From contig WELA01013696.1 of the NCBI GenBank assembly GCA_009602735.1, positions 41,488 through 105,487 of the forward strand: a stretch of DNA of 64,000 nucleotides, read 5' to 3'. Positions 32,375 to 44,884 of the stretch are shown here, piece by piece (within the stretch, counting starts at the first letter, position 1; each line of letters opens with the position of its first letter). A program made the translations under genes and the position numbers. The notes beneath the pieces are model-generated. The model ran no database searches and was not told the origin of the DNA. It worked only from the letters and a program-made list of their open reading frames with translations. Source of the stretch: Mesotaenium endlicherianum (lineage: Eukaryota > Streptophyta > Zygnematophyceae > Zygnematales > Mesotaeniaceae).

Positions 32375-33351
32375 CTATCTGACTAGGTGCCAAAATAAGG
32401 CTTCCCTAATAGCGAGGCCAACAGCTCCATTAAATTGTCTACGAGCTCGCTTGCCACGTTGATCTTCAGGTGCTCGATAATGAGGAATCTCCTGCACAGG
32501 TGGAGGAAGCGGAATGTTTCCCTGCTCATAAAACAGGGGATCCTCATTCTTGAGGATGAGCATATTCACAAGGATACAGCACGCCCGTACCTGCCTCTCT
32601 AGACGACCAACAGCAGAGGGCTGATTCACCCTACCCCCTAACATACGCCAGGTCTGCTTCAACCTGCCACACAGCGCTCTACTACCATACGAGTAGATGA
32701 GAGCCAAGTATTAAACTGCTTGTGACGCCCAGTCAAGGGATTAGCAGTTGAACCCCTAAAAGGGGATATAAGCCAATGGTCCATAGAGTATCCACCATCT
32801 CCCAAAATGTAAGGAGGTACATCATGGCCACCCACTCGAACTGTAGGGCCTTGGAATAACCCGTTGTAGGCAGCATTCTTGCGCCACACCCACGAGCGCC
32901 TGAGCACACGCATATCGTGCATTGAACCAACACAACCTACATTGACATCATAGAACATCCCATTCTGGCCTACAACAGCCTGTAGACAAATACTGTAGTT
33001 CTTATTTCGGTCAAAGTAAGCCTTAGCGTTACCAAGGTTAGGTAGCTGTATCTGAATGTGTGTAACATCTATGCTACCAACACAGTTTGGAACCCCTCTA
33101 GCAGCAAAATTAAGATCTATAGCATCTTGGAGTGCCCGACCAGTACGAGGCATGAGTAGAAGATGCCCAAAGTGATCAGTAGTAGCTTTCGTAAATTTAT
33201 CTACTATTCTGGCAACAGTCGACAAACCATATCCAAAGCAGGCATTCAAACTCTGGTAAGACAGCCCCGAGGCTAGCTTAGTAAGGCCCATGAGAACCTT
33301 ACTTTGAACATCTATGACTCTGTTATCTATGCCAGAGAAGGAGTGTGGAGT
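32375..33351 (-). pseudogene. PIF/Harbinger transposase (DDE_Tnp_4), catalytic part
   Basis: The minus-strand coding has a helix-turn-helix-like N-part (LSYQSLNACFGYGLSTVARIV), the first catalytic Asp in NCVGSIDVTHIQI, the second in ILGDGGYSMDHWLISPF, and the glutamate in STRMVVERC. The following LKQTWRML motif is in another frame, so one frame change lies near 32690. The C-terminal region runs to 32375. This order is diagnostic for PIF/Harbinger; plant ALP1-type genes are domesticated relatives, but the frame change and the retroelement insertion argue for a dead transposon. The upstream part of the gene lies beyond the nested retroelements, at 48995-49360. Confidence 0.85.
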
Positions 33352-33356
33352 ATGTG

Positions 33357-34067
33357 TGTAATGAATCAGTATATTGGTTGATATAATATTCATTTAAATA
33401 TAACAGTTAAATAAATTTAGCTTGCTAAACTCTAGTTAATAATCAGTCTGGTGGACTTTATATTCAATATCAGTTTAATGACTCAGTCGGAAGCAACAGG
33501 CTGAAGTCAGCTCGCTGACACATTCTTTGACAGCCAGCTGACTTCCGTACTCGGTCGCAGCGAACTGCCTAGATATGCATCTAAGTGAGATATGCTAGAT
33601 GAATAGCCAGATGACATCCCTAGGATGGATGGCGGTTCGGGATGATGGGAGATGGTGGTGGATTTGGTTAACCAAGGTCTTGCCAGCGTGGTTAACTCCC
33701 AGGTAGGCGGTGCCATCGCACTTGCCGTTGAACAGTAAACTCATTCCATGTACATATGCTGGGTATTGCTCCCCAGTTCGGCATTTGGAAACAAGGCCAA
33801 CTCTCTTGTACTGCTTACTGAGAGAGATCTGAATCCAAGGCGAGAAGCCATTGATACGCACTATCTTCTAACCTTGCTTATGTATGAGTTTACTGATTGC
33901 ATTACAGATGCTAATTTACTTGCATTTGACTCGCGAAGTGTTCTCTACTGCTAGTGTGTTGTCCTTCGCTGTCTAATCTATTTACAGCAAATACCATAAA
34001 GATTACTTGCTGATATAAAGATCTTCATTAATTACTAATCGTCTATTTGGTAAGTCGATTCTTTACA
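33357..34067 (+). repeat. 5' LTR of family 1 copy A
   Basis: 711 bp, TGTAATGAATCAG to TTTACA. The primer site TGGTATCGGAGC follows at 34069-34080. Confidence 0.9.
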
Positions 34068-34103
34068 GTGGTATCGGAGCAGTTATCACAGTTATTCTTG
34101 TAT

Positions 34104-35573
34104 GGTAAGGACAAGGTCTCAAACTAGCAACTCCCGAGACATGGAGAACCAGGATAACGAGAATGTCGACAATTAGGCCGAAAGCCATGTAGCGGGAACC
34201 CGTACCTATTCCGAAGCAATGGCGGATACTGCAGCTAGAGAGGCTGCAGATGAGGCAGCTGCTATTGCCGCAGTCCCAGTACAACAAGCTGAGGAGGAGA
34301 GAGCCAGATTAGAAGCTGAACAATTAGCAAAGGCCGCTGAAGATACAGAAAGGAGGGAAGGACAGCCAGCTGACGAGCGCACTGTCAAAGAACTTATGGC
34401 ATCAAGGTCCAATGTTCTGAACCCACCTCCTGCTGTACAACTCAATGTACCCCTAGGTCAAATTCGTGACCAGCTGAATGCGGCAGGAATTGCTGCTGCA
34501 GGAACGAGTGGGACTGTTGAGGACACTACTCAGCGAGTAGATGCCACTGCTGCTGCGGCATTTGCTAGACTCCCATCTCAGAGTGTAGACTTGGGAGCAT
34601 TGTTCGTTTAAATGCAGTTGCAAATGGCGACCATGTATCAGTCCCAACAGGAGGACAAAAGAATCATAATGTCTCTACTGCGGGACAGAGACCAACTGGG
34701 TTCTCAAACCACTGGTGGTGGGAGAGGGCCTAGTAAGCCCAAGCCAAAACCTCCCCAGGACTATGATCCTGAGGGAAACAGAAAATATTACTTGATCAAG
34801 TTTCTCGCGGATGTTGAGCAGTGGCTGGAGAACTACCCAGAATTGCAAGATTGCGAAAAGGTCAGGCACTCTGGTGCGCAACCGAAAGGCAGTGCCACAG
34901 ACTGGTGGTTGTACTGGAAAGGAGAGCGCAAGGCTCAGCAACTCGATGACCCTACGTGGATAGAGTTTGTCGAGAAGTTGCATGAGAAGTTTGATGTCAT
35001 CAACCAGCAGGAGAAAGCTATCTATGCGATGATCTCCTTGACACTGAAGCAGACCACTTCAGTTGCTGAGTTTGCTCAAAGTTCCAGGAAAACATGATGA
35101 AGCAGCCAGACTTGCCGGAGAGGTATAGGATAGCCTACTTCAGGTATGGGTTGAAATCCGAAGTCTCTGGTCATTTTGCTGAAAAAAAGTATGAGAAACT
35201 CGCTGACTTGATCCAGGACGCTGATGCCTGAGATCAGCAGCAGTTTAATCACAAGCGCCAAAGTAATGCTTTGGTGTCTAAGATTGTCAAAAAGCCCCAC
35301 GGTTCCTACAATGCAATTGAAGGAGACCAGGCTGAGAATGATCAGGGTGATGAATATGAGTATGAGTACAATGCTATACAGTCTAGAGGGAGAGGTGGTT
35401 ACTCTCGATGTGGCTATGGAAGAGGTAATGGTAAGACTAATCCGAGACCAGCCTCAGCAAAATTGATTTGCTTCCGTTGGCAGCAGCTGGGTCACTTCAA
35501 AGAGCAGTGTCCAGACAAGCACCTTCCAAAGGTTGAGAGAAAGGACCAGCCTTTAAAAGACAGCAACAGTTAG
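34104..35573 (+). pseudogene. gag: gag region of family 1 copy A (fossil)
   Basis: Homologous along its length to the gag of copies 1 and B: Ala/Glu-rich N-terminus, gag domain (about 34760-35200) and a C-terminal knuckle region near 35470. Broken. Confidence 0.85.
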
Positions 35574-35814
35574 TAATCCATGCTAGGAATAGTGAGTCGT
35601 CACTAGCTGCCCTCGTAGCAGGTATTATGGGTCCTGTTGAACTGGATTCACTATGCATGCCTGACAACTAGATAAAGGAGACCATCAGCAATATAGACGT
35701 TCGGAGAGTGCACACTCTGGATGATCTTGTTCCACCTGATGTCCAACATTTCTTTGCTAAGTCAGGAGAACAATGCTAAAGTCAGGAAAAGACAGTCCCC
35801 CCTATCCTACTGCA

Positions 35815-38009
35815 TTGTATGATTGCAGGTAGGAAGATGAGGGCATTTGTTGACGGAGGGGCGTCACATACTTTTCTCCATAAGGACTTAATTAAGCGGC
35901 TAAGGCTGCCTACAGTCACCTAAGAGAATAGAAAAATATACCTTGGAGATGCCTCAAGTATCCCAGGAGGAATTATAATCAAGCCTATTGAGGTCCAGTT
36001 AGGTTCTGGCATTGCAGTTCTAACTGAAACGCTTACATTTGAGGTACTCAACACTGGCTTTTATGATCTTGTGCTAGGCAGGTCTTGGCTTAACAGACAT
36101 CAAGCTGAAGTGTGTTGAAGCAGAGGTACAGTTAAAGTGAGAGGAGCCAGTGTTGGGCAGACTAACTTGGCACCCACCAGTGCTCTTCCTCTTGTCTTGT
36201 ATGGATGGCAAATGAAGGAAAAGAAGAGGCTTCCAGGAGGATGTAAATTGCTGAATGCAATGGAGTTCATCGAAAGCTGGAACCAGAAGGAAGAGAGAAT
36301 GTTATGTCTGCTGCTAAGAGAGGTACCTCCTCCACCTGAAGAAGTGGTTGGGAAAAAGGTAAGCCCTCCGGAGCACCCTACTGCTGCAAAAATTGTTGCT
36401 CAGTACACTGATGTTTTTAATATGCCTCCGAGACTACCACCTAAGAGGGAAGTAGATCATAGGATTGATTTATTACCTGGGAGTCAGCCCCCTGGCAACG
36501 CACTTACGGCTTGTCTTATGTGGAGAGCGAAGAGTTGAAAACACAAATTGCAGAGCTTGAGGAAAATGGTTATATTTCTCCCAGTAAATCACCTTATGGC
36601 GCACCCATCCTATTTGTTCAGAAAAAGGATGGCAGTATGCGCATGTGTGTGGACTATAGAGCTCTGAACAGAATTACAGTAAAGAACAAGTATGCTTTAC
36701 CTAGAATCAAGGATTTGCTTGATACCCTGTCTGGTGCTAAAGTGTTCAATAAGATAGATCTTAAGAGTGGTTATCATCAAATCAAAATTGCTGAGGGGGA
36801 TGAACACAAGACTGCCTTCCGCACAATATGAGTTTAATGAGTTTATGGACACTATGAGTTTAATGTGATGCCATTTGGACTGACTAATGCTCCTGCGACC
36901 TTCATGGGTGCTATGAATGACATTTTCAGACCTTATTTGGATAAGTTTGTGCAAGTCGACCTGGATGATATTTTAATTTTCTCTAAAGATGAAGCTCGGC
37001 ATGCTGAACACTTAAAGACAGTGCTGGACATTCTGAGAAGAAATCAGTTATATGCTAAAATGAGCAAGTATAAATTCTTCAAGGAAAGTATTGAATTCTT
37101 AGGCCACGTTGTCAATAAAGAGGGCATCAGTTTGATCCTAAGAAAGTCCAGATCATAAAGGACTGGTTCGTACCACAATTTGTCTCTGAAGTTGGATCCG
37201 TCCTCGGGTTGGCTAACTACTATAGGAGATTTATTGAGAATTATTCTACAATGGCCAGTAAACTGACTGACCTTACTAAGAAGGACATAGGGTATGTGTG
37301 GGGAGAAAAGCAGCAAGCTGCCTTCCAAACCCTTAAAGATGCTCTTTGTTCTGCCCCAGTCCTAGCCGTGTATGACCCTAGCAAACCTGTGCAGGTGGTT
37401 ACGGATGCCTCTGACTTTGCTATGGGTGCTATTTTGTTGCAGCCTACTGACAAAGCCACAAATGATGGTAAGGTAAGGCAGGAGTGGCACCCTGTGCTGT
37501 ACGAGTCTATGAAATTCAACCCAGCTGAAATTAACTATTACGTGCATGATAAGGAGCTGCTTGCTATCATTCTTGTGCTCAAACAGTGGAGAGCATACTT
37601 ACATGGTAAAGCTTTTAAGGTGATTACAGATCATCTAGCTCTGACCCACTTTCAGAAGAAGTCCAAGCTGTCGAGGAGGGAGAACCGCTGGAGCCAGATG
37701 CTGGAGCAGTTCCAAGTCCAGATCGACTACAAACCAGGGAAGTTGAATCCTGCTGATGCACTCTCTAGAAGACCTGACTTGCAAGGAAGGAACTTTAGTC
37801 AGCATGCTGTAGATAAAGTCCTTTGTGCAATCACTTCACTAAAGGTGACAAAGTCCTTCTTTGAACAACGTAGGAAAGCCTACCTTTCTGACCCAACATT
37901 TAAGCTCAACCCCACGGATGGTGTGCGTCCTGCTACTGCACTCGGGTACCAAGCAGCTACCGCTACAGAGTGCTGGGCAAGGGCTTCAATCTACTGGAGG
38001 AGGCCTTGA
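35815..38009 (+). pseudogene. pol: pol region of family 1 copy A (fossil): protease, RT, RNase H
   Basis: Protease (DGGASHTF near 35855), RT (about 36560-37000) and RNase H ([15 protein letters not shown] near 37400) are recognisable and very close to copy B. Integrase and chromodomain were not seen. Several breaks. Confidence 0.85.
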
Positions 38010-38323
38010 AGTATGCTCAGTGAAGTCGCAGTGAGTCACGGAAGGACATCCTACAGAGGGAAGGGGAGACATCCGAAAACTTTGACAAGTATATAGAGGT
38101 CAGCACAGGGCTCCTCCTCTACCACGATTATGCCAGGATGGTAGGATATACGGTCTGAGAGGCCAAGGCAATGGCCCAGGTGAACGAAGCAGGGGCTGTA
38201 TCCATTCCTGGTATCTGGGGGAAAGAGAGGGTCATCAGGATGATCCCCATGGACGCGGACAGCTTTAAGGACTCTACATCCCATAACAGGTTCAAGGCCA
38301 TGTATAATGAGGTGGAGAGAAGG

Positions 38324-39043
38324 TGAAATGAATCGACTTACCAAGTAGGCGATTAACAATTAATAAAGATCTTTATATCAGCAAGTAATCTTTATGGTAT
38401 TTCCGTTAACTAGTTTAACGGCAAAGGACAATACACTAGCAGGGAATAATACTCGTAAGTCAAATGCGAGTAAACTAGCATCAATAATGCAAATCAGTAA
38501 ACTCATACATAAGCAAGGTTAGAAGACAGTGCGTATCAATGGCTTCTCGCCTTGGATTCAGATCTCTCTCAGTAAGCTGTACAAGAGAGTTGGCCTCGTT
38601 TCCGAATGCCGAACTCGAGAGCAATGCCTAGCATATGTACATAGAATGAGTTTACTGTTCAACGGTCAGTGCGATGGCACCGCCTACCCGGGAGTTAACC
38701 ACGTTGATAGGACCTCGGTTAACCAAATCCACCGCCATCTCCCATCATCCCGAATAGCCATCCATCATAGGGATGTCATCTGGCCATTCATCTAGCATAT
38801 CGAGCTTAGGTGTATGTCAAGGCCGTTCGCTGCTACCGAGTACGGAAGTCAGCTGGCATACAAAGAATGGGTCAGCAAGCTGACTTATATGGACTTCAGC
38901 CTGCTGCTTCCGGCTGAGTCATTAAACTGATAATTATGTAAAGTCCAGCAGACTGGATATTAACTAAAGTTCAGCAGGCTGAACTTAATTAACTAATTAT
39001 ATTTAAATGAATATCATATCCACTAATATACTGATTCATTACA
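38324..39043 (-). repeat. 3' LTR of family 1 copy B
   Basis: 720 bp, reads TGAAATGAATCG to ATTCATTACA on the plus strand. Confidence 0.92.
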
Positions 39044-39044
39044 A

Positions 39045-39078
39045 TCCCTCCAACTTAACTTGTTGTCGCCTCAACAAC
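39045..39078 (-). promoter_or_regulatory. Polypurine tract and palindrome before 3' LTR (copy B)
   Basis: On the minus strand GTTGTTGAGGCGACAAC (39078-39062) is followed by AAGTTAAGTTGGAGGGA, which abuts the LTR. The stem differs from that of copy 1 by a change that keeps a G-U pair in RNA. Confidence 0.65.
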
Positions 39079-39155
39079 ATTATACTGCAAAGTCTTAAAT
39101 AAAAGAACTGACCCTGACCAGCCTCCCTTACTGACTGCCTCTTCAGCGTGTCACC

Positions 39156-40856
39156 TTAAGGGGTTGTTCCTGGGGCTTCAGGGTCAGGAGACGGAGATCT
39201 GGACCTAGATCTGGACAGCCCTCTAGGTCTGTCAGCTGGCCTTCTAAAGAACCCTGTTTGCTCTAAAGTTGGCCCTCGAGGAGAACGGAGGATGGTGGCC
39301 TGCTCTTCAACCACTTGGGTGTTGATTCCCACATAGACAGGCATTCCAGTAGGATGCTGAAATACATTGGCTAGAGGTACATGCCCCTGAGCGGAGGGGG
39401 AGGCTGGCATACCTCTGGCCCACCCGCGTGTCCCTCTTCTGGCACCCCTGTCCTCTGGGGATTTCTGTCTGTGTCTGCTGCCCAGTACAGTCAGATCAGC
39501 TTCTTCCCCTGCTTGGGCAGGTGGGCTGGGGGAGCGAGCGCGGGGTCCAGTTGTCGCCATAACGGGGATCACATTCCAAACACCTGATCGTGGTTCTTTA
39601 GGAAGCGCCCCTGCCTGTCCCTGGGTATCCTGAGTACCTGCTGCTGATGCTTCTCCTCTGCCTTGTTCTTCTTCCTCATCCTCCTCATCCTCCTCCTCGG
39701 AGAGAGTAGGGGTCTCGTCCACTAAGTCGTCCTGCTCCCTAGTAGACATGGAGTAGTCTACCGACCTCCCTTTCTTAGGGCGCGCTGGAGGTTGCTTGGC
39801 CTTCAGCCTACTGATATCTATCCGGCCTGCATTCTTTGCCCATTTGACAAAGGCATGCTTTCCCTTAGAGAAGTACTCTCTTCCCCTCCTCCTATGTTCC
39901 TTGGTCTCTGCATTCATATTGCTCAGGCATCCATTCAGCCTGGGGTCCCAAGGGGCAATGTGAGGTGGTAGGATGAGATAGCCGTCTAGGCCATAGTGGA
40001 AGTCATCCGGTTGGGCTCGGTCACACTCCTGCTTCTTATTTGTGACGGTCATCCACCTCCAGTCTGTTGGCTGCTGGTAGTACTGGGGTCCGTGCTCAGC
40101 CTTCCTCAGTTTACACGGGAACCAGTGGGGAGAGAACATCTGCTGTCCTGCTTCCCTGGCCAAGTACTCCCAGCTCCTTCTCTCAACTTCATTGTAAGCT
40201 GGCAGGAGTGTGAGGTAGAATACCGTATCCTTAAAGCTATCGGGCCGCATGCTCACCATCCGGATGAGTCTCTGATCTCCCACTATTCCCGGTATGGGGA
40301 CCGGCTTGTCCTCTGAATCATCTGCGAGATACCGGGCCTGCTCTGCTGTATAGCCCACCATCTTAGCATAATCTTCGTAAAGGACCACGCCGGTGTGTGT
40401 CTCGATGTACCTGTCCAGTGCTGTAGCTCCTTCCTTCTGTAGCAGTGTTGTCTGTTCCAGCCTGTTGATCTCCTGGGCTGCCAGCAATGCTTCCTTCAGG
40501 TTATCGAAGTTTTGGCCACCCACCACAGTATACCTGTAAGTGGCCAAGCTCTTCTGTCTGTCCGCTTCAATCTTTTTTCTTTTCTCCTCTTCTGCCGCTG
40601 CCGCTTCTTCTTGCTGTTTCTTCTGTCTCTCCTCCTCAGCCTTCCTGAGGTTTTCCGCTTCCTGATCCTTCTTCCTCTGTGCCTCTTCTGCCGCCTCTTG
40701 TTGCTTGCGGACCCTTTCTTGTTCTCTCCTGGTGAGGGACGTCGCCGCCAGCTCCTTCTGGTATTGCTCCATTGTCCTCCTGGCTTCTTCTGCCTTGCGC
40801 TTTCTGTCCTCCTTTTGTGTGGTGGGCGCCATCCTGCACATGTAACCAGGGCACAA
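39156..40856 (-). CDS. ORF3 of family 1 copy B: unknown 566-residue protein
   Basis: A single open frame downstream of pol on the element's sense strand. Residues about 15-105 form a highly charged coiled coil (Glu/Lys/Arg/Gln). Residues about 105-340 are a globular core with YRYTVVGGQNF, MVGYT, IPGIVG, YNEVERRSWE, HWFPC, DWRWMT and LPPHIAPWDPRL. Then come an acidic run near residue 390 (Glu/Asp-rich), a MPVYVG motif near 510 and an RS-rich tail (SRSRSRSPSPDPE). The core shares roughly 40-45 percent identity with ORF3 of copies 1 and A, far less than gag or pol do. The first in-frame Met is poorly placed; MAPTT nine codons on is an alternative start. No known family recognised. Nucleic-acid binding or a link to splicing factors is a guess from the RS tail. 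Confidence 0.8.
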   Translation of the reverse strand: MCPGYMCRMAPTTQKEDRKRKAEEARRTMEQYQKELAATSLTRREQERVRKQQEAAEEAQRKKDQEAENLRKAEEERQKKQQEEAAAAEEEKRKKIEADRQKSLATYRYTVVGGQNFDNLKEALLAAQEINRLEQTTLLQKEGATALDRYIETHTGVVLYEDYAKMVGYTAEQARYLADDSEDKPVPIPGIVGDQRLIRMVSMRPDSFKDTVFYLTLLPAYNEVERRSWEYLAREAGQQMFSPHWFPCKLRKAEHGPQYYQQPTDWRWMTVTNKKQECDRAQPDDFHYGLDGYLILPPHIAPWDPRLNGCLSNMNAETKEHRRRGREYFSKGKHAFVKWAKNAGRIDISRLKAKQPPARPKKGRSVDYSMSTREQDDLVDETPTLSEEEDEEDEEEEQGRGEASAAGTQDTQGQAGALPKEPRSGVWNVIPVMATTGPRARSPSPPAQAGEEADLTVLGSRHRQKSPEDRGARRGTRGWARGMPASPSAQGHVPLANVFQHPTGMPVYVGINTQVVEEQATILRSPRGPTLEQTGFFRRPADRPRGLSRSRSRSPSPDPEAPGTTP

Positions 40857-41099
40857 GTTAGTAGGATATGGACCTTTGTCATAGGGATTGCAGGAAGTAT
40901 GTTAGTATTTAGTATAGTGGCTTCGCTGCTGTTTACCTTACAGGATGATTGCTAAAAGTTGACGTAGTTGCGATGCGCTACACATAAACGTATGAGTGTG
41001 TTTTTATCGCTCTCGCTCACTAACTGTCATATATTTTCCCCTCCAACTTAAATGGAGACAGGACCGCCTGTCACCTTCCCGTGTCAACTGAAATGACAG

Positions 41100-44000
41100 T
41101 TATGGAGGGACTCCAGCGGCCCGAAGGTGGAACCGTGTCAACGCCCCTTTGGCATTGGTCAAGTGGTCCTTAAACTCCCAAGTGTCCCCAGAGGCATCGT
41201 AACCCTTCCATCGAATGAGGTATTTCATGACATATTTAGACGATCGACGGACCGAGCGAGCGTCTAAAATCTCATCGACCTCATATTCCTCAGGGTCGCC
41301 GTCCCGGACAGCGGGGACCGGTCCCGGTTGGACAGGGAACCGACCTGTGAACAGTGTATCACCTTTGATGTACGGTTCCAGGAAGGAGACATTAAAGACC
41401 GGGTGCCCCTTGTATTCAGCTGACATGTTCAGTTTGTAAGCATTCTGACCGACACGACGGACCACCGAATATGGACCGACCCAGACAGGGCCAAGCTTTT
41501 TCTTGACCACACCAGGGAGGTACAGGTGCTGAGAATGCAGTTTGACTAAATCCCCCTTGGAAAATGTCAGTTCCCGACGGTGTTGATTAGCGTATTTTTG
41601 TTGGTTTGTTTGGGCCGTGTGCAGATTTCGTTGGACTTCTGACAGGGTGTCAGCAAATTCCTGAGTTAACTGGAGGGAGACCGGGTTGTCAATCCCTTCA
41701 GGGTGAGTTAAAGATTCCCCTAGCACATCTAGAGGAGACTTAGGGACTCTACCCAGGCTGAGTTCAAAAGGAGTCTTGCCCGTTGACGCGTGCACCGCAC
41801 TGTTGACCGCAAACTGAATTTGAGGCAACAGGTCATCCCAATTATCTTGTTTTTGGTTAATATATGCTCTCAGCACCTCCTGCAGAACTCGGTTAGTTCT
41901 TTCAGTCTGCCCATCAGTCTGAGGGTGGTTTGCTGTGCTGAGCAGCTGTTTGACTCCCATTAACCCCATTAAAGCTCTCCAGAACTTAGAGGTGAATTTT
42001 GAGTCTCTGTCTGAGATGATATTAGAAGGGAGCCCATGTTGGCATACTACATGGTTGTAAAACTGTCTCGCTGTTTCGAGTGCAGTCACTTTGACAGTTG
42101 TGGGGATAAAAATGACCATTTTTGTCAGTTTATCCACGACTACCAGTATTGAATCATGCCCGTTGGCAGTTCTTGGTAGTGAGACCACCCAGTCCATGGA
42201 TATAGTTTCCCAGCGTCCCGCTGGGATGGGTAGCGGTTGCAAGAGACCTCCGGGTGGTGTGTGCCGAGACTTATTTCTCTGACACTGGTCACAGGACTTG
42301 ACATATTTCAAGACCTCCCGGGGTAACCCCTCCCAATGATAATGTTTTGCCAGTTTGCCAACAGTTTTGGCCTGCCCCAAATGTCCACCCAGGAGACTGT
42401 CATGAGCTTGACTCAGTAAGAGAGACCTTATTTCCAAATTATTAGGAATGACCAGCTTCAGCCTGCCTGAAGTGGTTTCAGTCACCCAGACCCCTCCCTT
42501 GAGCTTATACCCGAGTGCAGTAGCACGACACACACCAGTAGTGGGGCTGGGCTCAAATGTTGGGTCAGAAAGGTAGGCTTTCCTAAGTTGTTCAAGGAAG
42601 GACTTTTTCACCTTTAGTGAAGTGAGTGCACACAGGACTTTATCTACAGCATGCTGACTAAAGTTCCTTTCTTGCAAGTCAGGTCTTCTAGAGAGTGCAT
42701 CAGCAGGATTCAACTTCCCTGGTTTGTAGTCGATCTGGACTTGGAACTGCTCCAGCATCTGGCTCCAGCGGTTCTCCCTCCTCGACAGCTTGGACTTCTT
42801 CTGAAAGTGGGTCAGAGCTAGATGATCTGTAATCACCTTAAAAGCTTTACCATGTAAGTATGCTCTCCACTGTTTGAGTACATGAATGATAGCTAGCAGC
42901 TCTTTATCATGCACTGAGTAATTAATCTCCGCTGGATTAAATTTCATAGACTCATACAACACAGGATGCCACTCCTGCCGTACCTTACCATCCTTTCTGG
43001 TTTTTTCAGCAGGCTGCAACAAAATAGCACCCATGGCAAAATCAGAGGCATCAGTAACCACCTGCACCGGTTTGCTGGGGTCATACACGGCTAGTACTGG
43101 GGCAGAACAAAGGGCATCTTTAAGGGTCTGGAAGGCAGCCTGCTGCTCTTCCCCCCACACATACCCGATGTCTTTCTTAGTAAGGTCAGTCAGTTTACTG
43201 GCCTTTGTGGAATAATTCTCAATAAATCTCCTATAGTAGTTAGCCAACCCGAGGAAGGATCTAACTTCAGAGACAGACTGTGGTACTGGCCAGTCCCTTA
43301 TGGTCTGGACTTTCTTAGGATCCACACTGATGCCCTCTTTACTGACAACGTGGCCTAAGAATTCAATACTTTCCTTAAAGAAATCACACTTGCTCATTTT
43401 AGCATACAAGTGATTTTTCCGCAGAGTGTCCAGCACTTTCTTTAAGTGTTCAGTGTGCTGAGCTTCATCTTTAGAGAAAATTAAAATATCATCCAGGAAA
43501 ACTTGCACAAACTTATCCAAATAAGGTCTGAAAATGTCATTCATAGCACCCATAAAGGTAGCAGGAGCATTAGTCAGTCCAAATGGCATCACGTTGAACT
43601 CATAGTGTCCATAACGTGTGCGGAAAGCAGTCTTGTGTTCATCCGCCTTAGCAATTCTGATTTGATGATAACCACTCTTGAGATCTATCTTGCTGAACAC
43701 CTTAGCGCCAGACAGGGTATCAAGCAAGTCCTCGATTCTGGGTAAAGCATACTTGTTCTTTATCGTAATTCTGTTCAAAGCCCTGTAATCCACACACATC
43801 CGCATACTGCCATCCTTTTTCTTAACAAATAGGATAGGTGCGCCGTACGGTGATTTACTGGGAGAAATGTAACCATTTTCCTCCAGCTCTGCAATCTGTG
43901 TTTTCAACTCCTCACTCTCCAAATAAGACAAGCCATACGTGCGTTGCCAGGGTGGCTGGCTACCAGGTAATAAATCAATCCTATGATCTACTTCCCGCTT

Positions 44001-44816
44001 AGGGGGTAGTCCTGGAGGCATATTAAACACATCCGTGTACTGAGCAACAATGTTTGCAGCAGTAGGGTGTTCCGGAGGGTGTACCTTTTTCTCAACCACT
44101 TCTTCAGGTTGAGGAGGTACCTCTCTTAGCAGCAGACAGAACATTCTGTCTTCCTTCTGGTTCCAGCTTTTGACGAACTCCATTGCATTCAGCAACTTGC
44201 ATCCTTCTGGAAGCCTCTTCTTTTCCTTCATTTGCCATCCACACAGGACAAGAGGAAGAGCACTGGTGGGTGCCAAGTCAGTCTGCCCATCACTGGCTCC
44301 TCTCACTTTAACTGTACCTCTGCTCCAACACACTTCAGCTTGATGTCTATTAAGCCAGGACCTGCCTAGCACGAGATCATAAAAGCCAGTGTTGAGTACC
44401 TCAAATGTAAGCGTTTCAGTTAGAACTGCAATGCCAGAACCTAACTGGACCTCAATAGGCTTGGTTATAACTCCTCCCGGGATACTTGAGGCATCTCCAA
44501 GGAATATTTTTCTATTCCCTTGGGTGACAGTAGGCAGCCTTAGCCGCTTAACTAAGTCCTTGTGGATAAAAGTATGTGACGCCCCTCCGTCAACAAATGC
44601 CCTCACCTTCCTACCTGCAATCATGCAATGCAGTAGGATAGGGGGGACTGTCTTTTCCTGACTTTCGCATTGTTCTCCTGACGTAGCAAAGAAATGTTGG
44701 ACATCAGGTGGAACAAGAGCATCCAGAGTGTGCACTCTCTGGACGTCTATATTACTGATGGTCTCCTTTATCTGTTTGTCAGGCATGCATAGTGAATCCA
44801 GTTCAGCAGGACCCAT
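41100..44816 (-). CDS. pol: pol of family 1 copy B: protease, RT, RNase H, integrase, chromodomain
   Basis: An open frame of 1238 residues. Rough positions: protease DGGAS at 76-80, RT about 320-500 ([18 protein letters not shown] near 440), RNase H near 590-700 ([11 protein letters not shown]), integrase HHCC finger near 815-860, integrase DDE core about 880-1000 ([30 protein letters not shown]) and chromodomain near 1175-1225 ([11 protein letters not shown]). It copies element RNA into DNA and inserts it. The gag and pol frames are separate, about 70 bases apart; Ty3/gypsy elements express pol by frameshift, read-through or similar, but the mode here is not visible. Confidence 0.93.
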   Translation of the reverse strand: MGPAELDSLCMPDKQIKETISNIDVQRVHTLDALVPPDVQHFFATSGEQCESQEKTVPPILLHCMIAGRKVRAFVDGGASHTFIHKDLVKRLRLPTVTQGNRKIFLGDASSIPGGVITKPIEVQLGSGIAVLTETLTFEVLNTGFYDLVLGRSWLNRHQAEVCWSRGTVKVRGASDGQTDLAPTSALPLVLCGWQMKEKKRLPEGCKLLNAMEFVKSWNQKEDRMFCLLLREVPPQPEEVVEKKVHPPEHPTAANIVAQYTDVFNMPPGLPPKREVDHRIDLLPGSQPPWQRTYGLSYLESEELKTQIAELEENGYISPSKSPYGAPILFVKKKDGSMRMCVDYRALNRITIKNKYALPRIEDLLDTLSGAKVFSKIDLKSGYHQIRIAKADEHKTAFRTRYGHYEFNVMPFGLTNAPATFMGAMNDIFRPYLDKFVQVFLDDILIFSKDEAQHTEHLKKVLDTLRKNHLYAKMSKCDFFKESIEFLGHVVSKEGISVDPKKVQTIRDWPVPQSVSEVRSFLGLANYYRRFIENYSTKASKLTDLTKKDIGYVWGEEQQAAFQTLKDALCSAPVLAVYDPSKPVQVVTDASDFAMGAILLQPAEKTRKDGKVRQEWHPVLYESMKFNPAEINYSVHDKELLAIIHVLKQWRAYLHGKAFKVITDHLALTHFQKKSKLSRRENRWSQMLEQFQVQIDYKPGKLNPADALSRRPDLQERNFSQHAVDKVLCALTSLKVKKSFLEQLRKAYLSDPTFEPSPTTGVCRATALGYKLKGGVWVTETTSGRLKLVIPNNLEIRSLLLSQAHDSLLGGHLGQAKTVGKLAKHYHWEGLPREVLKYVKSCDQCQRNKSRHTPPGGLLQPLPIPAGRWETISMDWVVSLPRTANGHDSILVVVDKLTKMVIFIPTTVKVTALETARQFYNHVVCQHGLPSNIISDRDSKFTSKFWRALMGLMGVKQLLSTANHPQTDGQTERTNRVLQEVLRAYINQKQDNWDDLLPQIQFAVNSAVHASTGKTPFELSLGRVPKSPLDVLGESLTHPEGIDNPVSLQLTQEFADTLSEVQRNLHTAQTNQQKYANQHRRELTFSKGDLVKLHSQHLYLPGVVKKKLGPVWVGPYSVVRRVGQNAYKLNMSAEYKGHPVFNVSFLEPYIKGDTLFTGRFPVQPGPVPAVRDGDPEEYEVDEILDARSVRRSSKYVMKYLIRWKGYDASGDTWEFKDHLTNAKGALTRFHLRAAGVPP

Positions 44817-44884
44817 AATACCTGCTACGAGGGCAGCTAGTGACGACTCACTATCTCTAGCATCCTCACAGTCAGTAGACTGGA

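Noticed and set aside
32375-33351. Domesticated ALP1-type host gene instead of a Harbinger transposase
   Set aside because: The frame change in the catalytic region and the retroelement nest inside the gene argue for a dead transposon, although a host-gene origin cannot be fully excluded.
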